A DNA stretch of 64,000 nt from Methylibium sp. NZG (GTDB taxonomy: Bacteria > Pseudomonadota > Gammaproteobacteria > Burkholderiales > Burkholderiaceae_C): contig LGRD01000010.1 of NCBI GenBank assembly GCA_001263235.1, positions 1-64,000 of the forward strand, given 5' to 3'. Position 1 is the stretch's first letter. Each line of letters starts with the position of its first letter. This document shows positions 7,832 to 15,755 of the stretch, in pieces. The notes under the pieces are model-generated. The model was not told the origin of the DNA. It ran no database searches and was given only the letters and a program-made list of their open reading frames with translations. A program made the translations under genes and the position numbers.

Positions 7832-9568
7832 ATGACCGAACCCACCCTGCCGCTCAAGCTTCGGCTGCGCCGCATCGCGCCTTACTTTGCCAAGAGCCGC
7901 GCGGGTTTCGCGCTGGTCTTCGTCGGTGCGTTCATCGCAGCGTTGACCGAGCCGATGATCCCGGCGCTGCTCAAGCCACTCATCGACAGCGGCTTTACTG
8001 CGGGAGAGCTGCCCTTGTGGCTCGTGCCGGTGGCGATCATCGGCCTGTTCGCGGTGCGCGGGCTGGCGGGGTTCGTGGCGCAGTACGGGCTGGCCTGGGC
8101 AGCGGCGAACGGTGTGATGGCGATGCGTGCGGCGATGTTCGAGCGGCTGATGGACGGCCAGCCCGAACTGTTCACCCGCGAGTCGGCGAGCAGCCTGACC
8201 AACACGCTCACCTACGAATCGCAGTACGGCGCCATGCTGCTGGTGAACGCGGTGCTGACGCTCGTCAAGGACACGCTCACGCTGCTGGCGCTGCTCGGCT
8301 TTTTGCTTTACCTGAACTGGCAGCTCACCTTGCTCGTGTCGGTGCTGCTGCCGTCGGTAGCCTGGGTGATGCGCATGCTCGGGCGCCGGCTGCACCGGCT
8401 CACGGTCGAGAGCCAGAAGGCCACCGACGAGCTGGCCTACGTGGTCGAGGAAAACGTGCTCGCCTGGCGCATCGTGCGCTTGCACGGCGCCGCGCGGGCG
8501 CAGGCCGGTCGCTTCGGGCAGCTGAGTGCGGCGCTGCGCCGGCTGTCGATCAAGTCGGTGGTGGCTGCTGCGGCGATGACGCCCATCACGCAACTGCTCG
8601 CGGCCTGCGCGCTGTCGGCCGTCATCGTGGTGGCGCTGTGGCAAAGCGGCAAGCAGGGCGGCTCGGTGGGCGACTTCGTGGCCTTCGTCACCACCATGCT
8701 GATGCTGATCAACCCGATCAAGCACCTGTCCGAGGTGGCGGGCCCGGTGACGCGCGGGCTGGCGGGGCTGGAGCGCGGCGTGGCGCTGATCGAGGGCACG
8801 CAGGGCGAAGCGGGCGGGTCGTTCGACCCCGGCCGCGCGCGCGGCGAGCTCGAACTGCGCGGCGTCAGCCTGCGCTACCCAAGCGAGCAGAACAACGCGC
8901 TGACCAACGTGGACCTGCACCTGCGCACGGGCGAGTCGGTCGCGCTGGTGGGCCCGTCGGGCTCGGGCAAGTCGACGCTGGTGAACCTGCTGCCGCGCTT
9001 CCTGGAGGCCACCGAGGGCAGCCTGCTGCTCGACGGCACGCCGCTTGGCGACTGGAACGTGGCCGCACTGCGGCGCCAGTTTGCGCTGGTGAGCCAGGAC
9101 GTGGTGCTGTTCAACGACACGCTGGCCGCCAACGTGGCGCTGGGTGGACAGGCGGACCTGGTGCGCGTGCGCGAGGCCTTGCAAGGCGCCAACCTGCTCT
9201 CGTTCGTCGATGGCTTGCCGCAAGGCGCTGACACGCCCATCGGCCACAACGGCAACCAGCTCTCCGGCGGCCAGCGCCAGCGCCTGGCGATCGCGCGGGC
9301 GATCTACAAGGACGCGCCGATCCTGATCCTAGACGAAGCCACCTCGGCGCTCGACTCGGAATCGGAGCGGCTCGTGCAGGACGCGCTCGAAAAGCTGATG
9401 CGCGGCCGCACGAGCCTCGTCATCGCCCACCGGCTGAGCACGATTGAGCGGGCCGATCGCATCGTGGCGCTCGAAGCGGGCCGCATCGTCGAGCAGGGCA
9501 CGCACGCCGAGTTGCTGGCGCGCGGCGGCCTTTATGCTCGCCTTCACGCTTTGCAGTTCAGGAGTTGA
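7832..9568 (+). CDS. msbA: lipid A export ABC transporter MsbA
   Basis: This 578-residue half-transporter flips lipid A-core across the inner membrane. Six membrane helices occupy about residues 25-310. The ATPase domain has Walker A GPSGSGKST (about 373), the signature LSGGQRQRLAIARA (about 476), Walker B ILILDEATSALD (about 496) and the H-loop in LVIAHRLSTI. It lies downstream of a WaaE-type glycosyltransferase, fitting LPS biogenesis. The length is that of canonical MsbA. Confidence 0.93.
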   Translation: MTEPTLPLKLRLRRIAPYFAKSRAGFALVFVGAFIAALTEPMIPALLKPLIDSGFTAGELPLWLVPVAIIGLFAVRGLAGFVAQYGLAWAAANGVMAMRAAMFERLMDGQPELFTRESASSLTNTLTYESQYGAMLLVNAVLTLVKDTLTLLALLGFLLYLNWQLTLLVSVLLPSVAWVMRMLGRRLHRLTVESQKATDELAYVVEENVLAWRIVRLHGAARAQAGRFGQLSAALRRLSIKSVVAAAAMTPITQLLAACALSAVIVVALWQSGKQGGSVGDFVAFVTTMLMLINPIKHLSEVAGPVTRGLAGLERGVALIEGTQGEAGGSFDPGRARGELELRGVSLRYPSEQNNALTNVDLHLRTGESVALVGPSGSGKSTLVNLLPRFLEATEGSLLLDGTPLGDWNVAALRRQFALVSQDVVLFNDTLAANVALGGQADLVRVREALQGANLLSFVDGLPQGADTPIGHNGNQLSGGQRQRLAIARAIYKDAPILILDEATSALDSESERLVQDALEKLMRGRTSLVIAHRLSTIERADRIVALEAGRIVEQGTHAELLARGGLYARLHALQFRS

Positions 9569-9571
9569 GCC

Positions 9572-10180
9572 ATGTCACCACCGCCCGCCAGCCCCATCAG
9601 TCGTTATCCGGTGCCACCGATCGAAGGGCTGCCCGACGATTTGCGCGCCCGCATCCTCGAAGTGCAGGCGAAGTCGGGTTTCGTGCCGAACGTGTTCCTT
9701 GCGTTCTCGCACCGTCCGGATGAGTTCCGCGCCTTCTTCGCGTACCACGACGCGCTGATGCTGCGCGCGCCTTCCGGCCCGAACGGGCTGAGCAAGGGCG
9801 AGAAGGAGATGATCGTCGTGGCCACCAGCGGCGCGAACCATTGCCTGTACTGCGTGGTGGCGCACGGCGCGATCCTGCGCATCTACGAGAAGAACCCGCT
9901 GCTCGCCGACCAGGTGGCCATCAACCACCGCAAGGCGCAGATCACGCCGCGGCAGATGGCGATGCTCGACTTCGCGATGAAGGTCTGCACCGACTCGGCG
10001 GCCCTCGGCGAGGCCGACTTCGCCGCGCTGCGCATGCACGGCTTCACTGACGAAGACGCGTGGGACATCGGCGCCATCACCGCGCTGTTCGGGCTGTCCA
10101 ACCGCATGGCGAACCTCACCTCCATGCAGCCCAACCCCGAGTTCTATTTGATGGGTCGGGTGCCCAAAGCCAAGGGCTGA
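9572..10180 (+). CDS. AhpD/carboxymuconolactone decarboxylase-like peroxidase-related protein
   Basis: This 202-residue cytoplasmic protein of the alkylhydroperoxidase D-like (CMD) family has the redox pair Cys91-x-x-Cys94 followed by His98 (CLYCVVAHG). The preceding helix region, LSKGEKEMIVVATSGANH, is typical of the peroxidase-related enzyme subfamily. It starts 3 bp after msbA and so shares its transcript, though a functional link to lipid A export is not apparent. The physiological substrate is unknown. Confidence 0.85.
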   Translation: MSPPPASPISRYPVPPIEGLPDDLRARILEVQAKSGFVPNVFLAFSHRPDEFRAFFAYHDALMLRAPSGPNGLSKGEKEMIVVATSGANHCLYCVVAHGAILRIYEKNPLLADQVAINHRKAQITPRQMAMLDFAMKVCTDSAALGEADFAALRMHGFTDEDAWDIGAITALFGLSNRMANLTSMQPNPEFYLMGRVPKAKG

Positions 10181-10211
10181 GTGGCTTGCACGTGAAGGCC
10201 CGCCGCCGTTC

Positions 10212-11153
10212 ATGAAGCGCGTCTTCATCACCAACTACGTCGGCCTGACCTCGCGGCTGGAAACCCTGGCACTGGCCTTCATGATTTCCGACCGACACGG
10301 CCACGAGGTCTGCCTGGACGGTTGGCCTGAGCTCGATGCGATCGCGGTGTCGGGCACAACAACCCGCTCGCGTGGCCTGCTCGGCCGGCTCGACAGCGTC
10401 AAGCTGCGCGAAGACATGCCCGGCAACCTCGCGCTCGCGGGCACGCACCACAACGTCAACCTGCGCACGCACCAGGGCCCGCGCGAACTGCTTGAGCCGT
10501 ACTACCTGCCCACCGCTCGCCGCGTCAAGCTGCGCGCGGACCTGGCCGACGTGATCCGTACGGCCTTCGCGCCCTACGCCGGTCGGCCGCTGGTGGGCGT
10601 GCACATCCGGCGTGGCGACTTCCCGCTGATCAGCCCGACCGAGTTCGACGTCAACGCCTTCGTCTGGCCCGCTGTGCCCGACTGGTGGCACGAGCATGTG
10701 ATGGCAGACATCCAGAAGGCCGTGCCCGACGTGGCGTTTTTCGTCTCCTGCTCGGGCAGCCTCGATGCGTTCCCGAACCTGACCAAGAACTTCGACGTGT
10801 TCACGATGCCGGCCGCATCGCCCTACCGCCACTCGGCGCGGCAAAGCGGCCACCAGTCGAGCACGCACCCGGCCGTCGATCTGTTTGCGCTGGCCTGCTG
10901 CCGTGTGCTGGTCGGTTCGAGTTGCTCGACCTTCACGCACTACCCGGCGCACATGCTCGGTGGGCCGACGACGGTGCTGATCCCGCCGTCGCACAAGATC
11001 TTCCCGGACAATCCGCAGTACGGCCGGATCGACCTGCACGGCCAAGGGGTGGCCGACTGGCTGGCCGCCTGCCGCACCGGGGCCGGTGCCACGCCGGTGA
11101 CCGACGCCACCACCCTGCCCTTCGCCCGCGGCGCCCACGTGGACTGGATGTGA
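10212..11153 (+). CDS. fucosyltransferase-like glycosyltransferase
   Basis: This 313-residue protein is marked by GVHIRRGDF at about 127-135, the nucleotide-binding motif of GT11/NodZ/O-fucosyltransferase-type enzymes. A later VLVGSSCSTFTHYPAHMLGG region is typical of the donor-binding half. It probably adds fucose or a similar deoxyhexose to a surface glycan, but donor and acceptor cannot be read from the sequence. It is first of five co-directional genes with gaps of 4-22 bp. Confidence 0.65.
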   Translation: MKRVFITNYVGLTSRLETLALAFMISDRHGHEVCLDGWPELDAIAVSGTTTRSRGLLGRLDSVKLREDMPGNLALAGTHHNVNLRTHQGPRELLEPYYLPTARRVKLRADLADVIRTAFAPYAGRPLVGVHIRRGDFPLISPTEFDVNAFVWPAVPDWWHEHVMADIQKAVPDVAFFVSCSGSLDAFPNLTKNFDVFTMPAASPYRHSARQSGHQSSTHPAVDLFALACCRVLVGSSCSTFTHYPAHMLGGPTTVLIPPSHKIFPDNPQYGRIDLHGQGVADWLAACRTGAGATPVTDATTLPFARGAHVDWM

Positions 11154-11157
11154 TCTC

Positions 11158-11967
11158 TTGAACTACACCGTCGTGATCCCCGTGTTGAACCAGTTGCGCT
11201 ACACCAAGCAGTGCGTCGACAGCCTGCTCGCCCACGGCGTGCCGGCCGACGCGCTGCTGGTCATCGACAACGGCAGCACCGACGACACACCGGCCTGGTT
11301 GGCCTCAAGGCCCGACATCCGCTCGATACGCAACCCGGTGAACCTGGGCTGCGGCGGCGCGTGGACGCAGGGCGCGCTGGCGTCCGACCGCGAGTGGGTG
11401 GTGCTGCTCAACAACGACATCGTCTGCGCGCACAACTTCATCGAGGCGCAGATCGATGCGGCGCGCAAGCACGGGCTGCAGGTGGTGAGCCCGTCGCTGG
11501 TGGAGTTCGAGCTCGACTACGACCTGCCCACCTTCACCCAGGCGTTCCTCGCCAAGATGAGCGGCACGGTGCGCCAGGGCTGGTTCCACGGCGTGTGCTT
11601 CTCAGTGCACCGCGAGGTGTTCCAGAGAATCGGCTTCCTCGACACCGACCGGCTGCTGTTCGGCCGCGAGGACGCCGAATTCCTGGCCCGCTGCAAGCGC
11701 CACGGCATCCCGGTGGGCACCGTGGGCGATGCGTTCATGCACCACTTCGGCATGATCACGCAGACGGCGATGAAGAAGGAACAGGGTGTGGCCAAGTTCG
11801 GCGACCACCGCTACTTCTACGGCAAGATCGGGCTGAACTGGTGGGGCCGGCAGCAGGTCAAGTTCGCGCGCAAGGCGCGCACGCGCGAGTGGGCTGATGC
11901 AGAGCGGGCCCGCACCGGATTGACGCTGCACATGGTCCACAAGGACGGTGCGGTCGAGTACCGCTGA
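11158..11967 (+). CDS. family 2 glycosyltransferase
   Basis: This 269-residue GT-A enzyme starts NYTVVIPVLNQLRYTKQCVDSL, has a DNGSTDDTP loop (about 37-45), a VVLLNNDIV metal-binding region (about 80-88) and a GREDAEFLARC acceptor segment. It resembles rhamnosyl/O-antigen type GT2 enzymes. It uses a TTG start 4 bp after the preceding gene, so it is probably translated by coupling. The C-terminal 40 residues are basic and may associate with the membrane. Confidence 0.8.
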   Translation: MNYTVVIPVLNQLRYTKQCVDSLLAHGVPADALLVIDNGSTDDTPAWLASRPDIRSIRNPVNLGCGGAWTQGALASDREWVVLLNNDIVCAHNFIEAQIDAARKHGLQVVSPSLVEFELDYDLPTFTQAFLAKMSGTVRQGWFHGVCFSVHREVFQRIGFLDTDRLLFGREDAEFLARCKRHGIPVGTVGDAFMHHFGMITQTAMKKEQGVAKFGDHRYFYGKIGLNWWGRQQVKFARKARTREWADAERARTGLTLHMVHKDGAVEYR

Positions 11968-11978
11968 CACGGCCGCGC

Positions 11979-12578
11979 ATGACCACACGTCACCTCGACC
12001 TCGGTTGCGGCCCGGTCCCGCGCAACCCGTACCACTGCGATGAAGTGCATGCGGTCGACCTGGCGCTGCCGGCGGGGGTGGACACATCGCGCTTCGCCCA
12101 AGCCAATCTGAGCCTGGAGCCGATCCCGCACCCCGATTCGAGCTTCGACTCGGTCTCGGCCTTCGACTTCCTCGAACACGTGCCGCGCGTGCTGGCAACC
12201 GCCGACGGGCGCGGCACGCGCTTCCCGTTCATCGAGCTGATGGACGAGATTCACCGCGTGCTCAAACCCGCAGGCCGATTCTTTGCGCTCACGCCCGCCT
12301 ACCCGAACGAAGAAGCCTTCCAGGACCCGACGCACGTGAACATCCTGACCGATGGCACGTGGAAGTACTTTTGCGGCGAGCCACCACAGGCGCGCATGTA
12401 CGGCTTCAGCGGCAACTTCGAGATGCGCCGCAACGAGCGCGCGCTGTACCCCGAGGCTTTCGAGCCCACCGTGCCTTTGGGCTGGCGCCGCGAGATGCGC
12501 CGCCGCCGGCTGCTCAAGACCGGGCGGCTGACGCACCTGATGTGGGAGTTCGTGTGCCGCAAGCCTGTTGCAGGTTGA
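11979..12578 (+). CDS. class I SAM-dependent methyltransferase
   Basis: This 199-residue Rossmann-fold methyltransferase has SAM motif I HLDLGCGPVPRNPYHCDEVHAVD at its very N-terminus. The later FDSVSAFDFLEHVPRV and EIHRVLKPAGRFFALTP strands are motifs II and III. It lies in the glycan operon, so a sugar or glycan-terminal methylation role is likely. The specific acceptor is unknown. It starts 11 bp after the GT2 gene. Confidence 0.8.
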   Translation: MTTRHLDLGCGPVPRNPYHCDEVHAVDLALPAGVDTSRFAQANLSLEPIPHPDSSFDSVSAFDFLEHVPRVLATADGRGTRFPFIELMDEIHRVLKPAGRFFALTPAYPNEEAFQDPTHVNILTDGTWKYFCGEPPQARMYGFSGNFEMRRNERALYPEAFEPTVPLGWRREMRRRRLLKTGRLTHLMWEFVCRKPVAG

Positions 12579-12591
12579 ACGGGAGCCCGAC

Positions 12592-13512
12592 GTGAGCTTC
12601 ACCGACTCGTTCCGTGCCTGGCGCCGCGACCTGAAAGCGCGCCTGCCGTACGTGCGCAGGCGCGAGCACCGCATCCTGCAGCGCCGCTACGCCGAGCTCA
12701 TCGAGGGCCTGGGCTGGACGGCGCCACCCGCCACGCAAGCGGCGCTGCACGCGCTCAAGCCGGTGGCTGATGCGCTGCAGGGCGACGTCTGCTTTTTCGT
12801 CAGCTACGCACCGGAGCCGACGTTGAAGAAGCACGTGCGAGGCCACATCGAGCACCTGCTGCGTGCGGGCGTGAAGGTGGTGCTCATCCTCAACACCAGC
12901 CTGTCCACCGGGCAGATGCAGCTCGATGCCGAGTTGCTGGAGCAGCTGAGCGGCGCCTACGTGCGCGACAACGTCGGCTTCGACTTTGCCGCCTGGGCTC
13001 ATCTTTACAGCCTGTGCGCCGAACAGGCTCTGCACTGGACGCGCCTGTTCCTCGTCAACGACAGCATCGTCGGCCCGCTGAACAGCGCTCACTTCGACCG
13101 CCTGATGGACCGCGTGCGCCGCAGCAGCGCCGACGTGGTGGGCCTGACCGAAAGCCAGTTGCCGATGCGCCATGTGCAGAGCTTCTTCCTCGTCTTCAAC
13201 CACACCGCCTTGCGCCACCCGGCCCTGCAGCGCGTGTTCCAGCGCATGCTGAGCCTGCCCAGCAAAGGCCAGGTGATCGACGTCTACGAAACCCGGCTGA
13301 CGCAGGTGTTGACCGACCACGGCCTGCGCTGCGAGTCGCTGTTCCCGCCGCTGTCGTCCGACCCGCACAGCTCCAACGACACGTCGTTCCGCTGGGCGCA
13401 GCTGATCGAGGCCGGCTTCCCGTACATCAAGACCAGCATCATCGACCGCTTTGCCGGCAGCCCACAACTCGAAGCGGTGGTGCCCGCGGAGTGGCTGCCG
13501 CCCAAGGGCTGA
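12592..13512 (+). CDS. RgpF-like rhamnan synthesis family protein
   Basis: This protein of about 306 residues resembles the RgpF/rhamnan-synthesis F family. It has the core VCFFVSYAPEPTLKKHVRG, VVLILNTSLS, VRDNVGFDFAAWAHLY, the DSIVGPL segment typical of the family and a late SSNDTSFRWAQLIEAGFPYIK. RgpF proteins take part in polyrhamnose/O-polysaccharide assembly. The GTG start is favoured over an upstream in-frame TTG because GGGAG precedes it at good spacing. It lies between two methyltransferase genes in the glycan operon. Confidence 0.75.
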   Translation: MSFTDSFRAWRRDLKARLPYVRRREHRILQRRYAELIEGLGWTAPPATQAALHALKPVADALQGDVCFFVSYAPEPTLKKHVRGHIEHLLRAGVKVVLILNTSLSTGQMQLDAELLEQLSGAYVRDNVGFDFAAWAHLYSLCAEQALHWTRLFLVNDSIVGPLNSAHFDRLMDRVRRSSADVVGLTESQLPMRHVQSFFLVFNHTALRHPALQRVFQRMLSLPSKGQVIDVYETRLTQVLTDHGLRCESLFPPLSSDPHSSNDTSFRWAQLIEAGFPYIKTSIIDRFAGSPQLEAVVPAEWLPPKG

Positions 13513-13534
13513 ACGGCGCGGAGGCGCGATTGCC

Positions 13535-14482
13535 ATGCGTACCGTGCTTGCCACTTGGTCCCGCATCGTCAGCCGGACGAACCGGCTGGTCGGCAAGCTC
13601 AGGCGATCGATCGTCAAGCGAGGGCGCGTGGCGCAGGTGCTGGCCTCGGTGCGGGACGATGCGCAGATCCTGGAAATCGGCGGCGGCTACAACCCGCGCT
13701 ACACGAAACCACGCTACGCGCACGTGCACCACCTCGACCACGACACCACCGAAGGCCTGCGCGCCAAGTACCGCACCGACCCGACGGTGTCCGGCAGCAT
13801 CCACCGCATCCAGCCGATCGACTTCGTCTTCGACGGCCGGCCGATCGACGCGTTGATCCCACCTGCCCTGCGCTTCGACGTGATCTACGGCTCACACGTG
13901 CTGGAGCACCAGGTCGACCTGGTCGGCCACCTGCAGTCGCTTCAAAAGCTGCTCAAGCCCGGCGGCCGGGTGATTCAGATGATCCCCGACCTGCGCACCA
14001 CCTTCGACGCACTGCGCTACCCGACCGTCACCGCCGACGCGTTGGTGGCCCACCTCCGGCCTGCGCCTGTCCACCAAGGCAAGCAGGTCTTCGACGGTGT
14101 GTCGCGCGAGTTGAACCGCAACCACGGCTATCGGATGTGCAGTGCCGCCTTCGACGGCGTCAACTTCAGTCACGGCTTGCACACCGCCTTGGAGGCGATG
14201 CGCGCCGCCGATCGGCCTGGCCAACCTTACGCCGACGTCCACGCGTGGACCTTCACGCCCGAGTCGTTCGAGTTGCTGATGATCGAGTTGCGCTTGCTCG
14301 GGCTGACGCGCCTGGTGCCGACCTTCGTGTCGCCGCTGTACGGCAACCAGTTCTGCGCGGTGCTTGAACGCGCCTCCGACACCGACGCCGACACCGACAC
14401 CGATACCGGCCTCGCCGAGTCAACGCGCGCCGCGCTCGACGCTCGGCGCCTGGCTTTGAGCCGACGCTTGCGGGTGCGCTGA
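13535..14482 (+). CDS. SAM-dependent methyltransferase of glycan cluster
   Basis: This protein of about 315 residues has SAM motif I ILEIGGGYNPRYTKP at about 45-60, the FDVIYGSHVLEH motif and LLKPGGRVIQMIPD. An extra C-terminal domain (WTFTPESFELLMIELRLLGL) resembles methyltransferases acting on glycan or FkbM-like substrates. The ATG at 13535 is preceded by GGAGG. The C-terminus carries an Asp-Thr repeat (SDTDADTDTDTG) from a GACACC-type DNA repeat. Its last 63 bp overlap the convergent acetyltransferase gene. Confidence 0.78.
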   Translation: MRTVLATWSRIVSRTNRLVGKLRRSIVKRGRVAQVLASVRDDAQILEIGGGYNPRYTKPRYAHVHHLDHDTTEGLRAKYRTDPTVSGSIHRIQPIDFVFDGRPIDALIPPALRFDVIYGSHVLEHQVDLVGHLQSLQKLLKPGGRVIQMIPDLRTTFDALRYPTVTADALVAHLRPAPVHQGKQVFDGVSRELNRNHGYRMCSAAFDGVNFSHGLHTALEAMRAADRPGQPYADVHAWTFTPESFELLMIELRLLGLTRLVPTFVSPLYGNQFCAVLERASDTDADTDTDTGLAESTRAALDARRLALSRRLRVR

Positions 14483-15043
14483 CGCCGCGTCGAGAAACCC
14501 TGCGATGTCGCCACTGAGCAGCAGCGGCAGGTGGGCCTCGATGCGCTCGTCGTCCCAGTCCCACCACCTCACGCGCAGCAAGCGCTCGACGACCGCCGGC
14601 TCGAAGCGATGCTTCAGCACACGCGCCGGGTTGCCGGCCACCACCGCGTAGGGCTCGACGTCCTTGCTCACCACAGCCCGAGCCCCGACGACCGCACCAT
14701 CACCGATGCGCACGCCCGACAGGATCATCGCCTCGCGCGCAATCCACACGTCATTGCCGATCATCACGTCGCCCTTGGTCGCCGGGTGGCCTTTGAAATG
14801 CCCGGCCCCCGGCCACATCGCACTGAACGGGTAGGTGGTCACCCAATCCATGCGGTGCTCGCCGCCGAGGAAGATCTGCACGCCGTCGGCGATCGAGCAG
14901 AACGCGCCGATGTGTAGCTTTGCGCCCTCGCCCCAGTCGTGCACCTGCGGGTCGCCGTAAGTGCCGCGACCGACGTCCCAGCCTGGCCTGCGCTCGCGCA
15001 GCGTGGGCGGCTGCGCCGGCTTGCGCTTGCGCAGTGGCCACAT
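14420..15043 (-). CDS. CatB-like hexapeptide-repeat O-acetyltransferase
   Basis: This 207-residue left-handed beta-helix acetyltransferase of the XAT/CatB group has LHIGAFCSIADGVQIFLGGEHRMDWVTTYPF with the catalytic His in GEHR. Hexapeptide repeats follow (VMIGNDVWIAREAMILSGVRIGDGAVVGARAVVSKDVEPYAVVAGNPAR). It likely O-acetylates a sugar of the neighbouring surface glycan. It starts 4 bp after vapC on the same strand, so it may be co-transcribed with vapBC. Its 3' end overlaps the last 63 bp of the convergent methyltransferase. Confidence 0.85.
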   Translation of the reverse strand: MWPLRKRKPAQPPTLRERRPGWDVGRGTYGDPQVHDWGEGAKLHIGAFCSIADGVQIFLGGEHRMDWVTTYPFSAMWPGAGHFKGHPATKGDVMIGNDVWIAREAMILSGVRIGDGAVVGARAVVSKDVEPYAVVAGNPARVLKHRFEPAVVERLLRVRWWDWDDERIEAHLPLLLSGDIAGFLDAASAHPQASAQSQAPSVERGAR

Positions 15044-15047
15044 CGCG

Positions 15048-15473
15048 TCAGGCGCGGAAGGGGTTGTGGATCGTCAGCGAATCAACGCGCTGGCCGTGCT
15101 GCAGGTCTTCGCTGATCAGCCGCGAGCAGCCAGCCGCGAGCGCGGCCGCAACGATCAGCGCATCGTAGAAGCTGAACTGCCAGCGCGCCCGAACATCCAG
15201 CGCGCGGTGGTACAGCGCGGCACTGGCCGGCACCTGCAGCAGCGGGATCAGCACGGTGTCCATGTAGCTCCGGGCGGCGTCGGTGTCGAGCGCCACTTCG
15301 GCTTTGCGAGTCGCTGTGTTCAGGCACTCCTGGACCACCTGAAAGCTGATACAGGCGTTGCCCGTGGCGAGGCCGTCGCGGACGATCTGCTCTGCAACGG
15401 CGTGTTTGCGTGGGTCGGTCGCGTCCAGGTGGTAGATGAAGACGTTGGTGTCGATGAAGACTTCAGCGCTCAT
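15048..15473 (-). CDS. VapC-family PIN-domain toxin
   Basis: This 141-residue PIN-domain ribonuclease has acidic active-site residues in FIDTNVFIY (Asp8), QECLN (Glu), SFYDALI (Asp) and ISEDL. Family members cleave specific tRNAs or rRNA when not neutralised. Its start overlaps the end of the upstream antitoxin gene by 11 bp, the usual TA arrangement. The acetyltransferase gene follows after 4 bp. Confidence 0.88.
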   Translation of the reverse strand: MSAEVFIDTNVFIYHLDATDPRKHAVAEQIVRDGLATGNACISFQVVQECLNTATRKAEVALDTDAARSYMDTVLIPLLQVPASAALYHRALDVRARWQFSFYDALIVAAALAAGCSRLISEDLQHGQRVDSLTIHNPFRA

Positions 15474-15684
15474 TCATCTGGTCTCGCGTGAGCTTTTGCC
15501 CCACTTTCAATCGGCCGCGCAGTGTCGCCATCACGTCGTCGTAGCGCTGCATGCGTTCGCGGGGGTGTGCGTAATCGGCCAGCCAACGGCGGAATTGCTC
15601 GTTCAGGGTGGTGCTGTCAGCACGCGCACGCTCGCGCGCGGCTTCGATCAAGCTCTCTTCGGCGCTGAGAGTGATGTTTTTCAT
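15463..15684 (-). CDS. VapB-like antitoxin
   Basis: This 73-residue protein has an N-terminal ribbon-helix-helix-like segment (KNITLSAEESLIEAARERAR) and a C-terminal tail that would wrap the toxin. It overlaps the vapC gene. The DNA just upstream has two palindromic GTGTACAC boxes, fitting autorepression by the VapBC complex. Confidence 0.82.
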   Translation of the reverse strand: MKNITLSAEESLIEAARERARADSTTLNEQFRRWLADYAHPRERMQRYDDVMATLRGRLKVGQKLTRDQMNER

Positions 15685-15702
15685 GCCAGCACAATGTCTA
15701 CC

Positions 15703-15725
15703 GTGTACACGACGATAGTGTACAC
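15703..15725. promoter_or_regulatory. paired GTGTACAC operator of vapBC
   Basis: Two perfect 8-bp palindromes, GTGTACAC at 15703-15710 and 15718-15725, lie 19 bp upstream of the vapB start. They are spaced 15 bp centre to centre. The arrangement fits an operator for a dimeric ribbon-helix-helix antitoxin. Confidence 0.6.
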
Positions 15726-15755
15726 GAACATGGAGATGTCTTGATCTGGGCGGGC

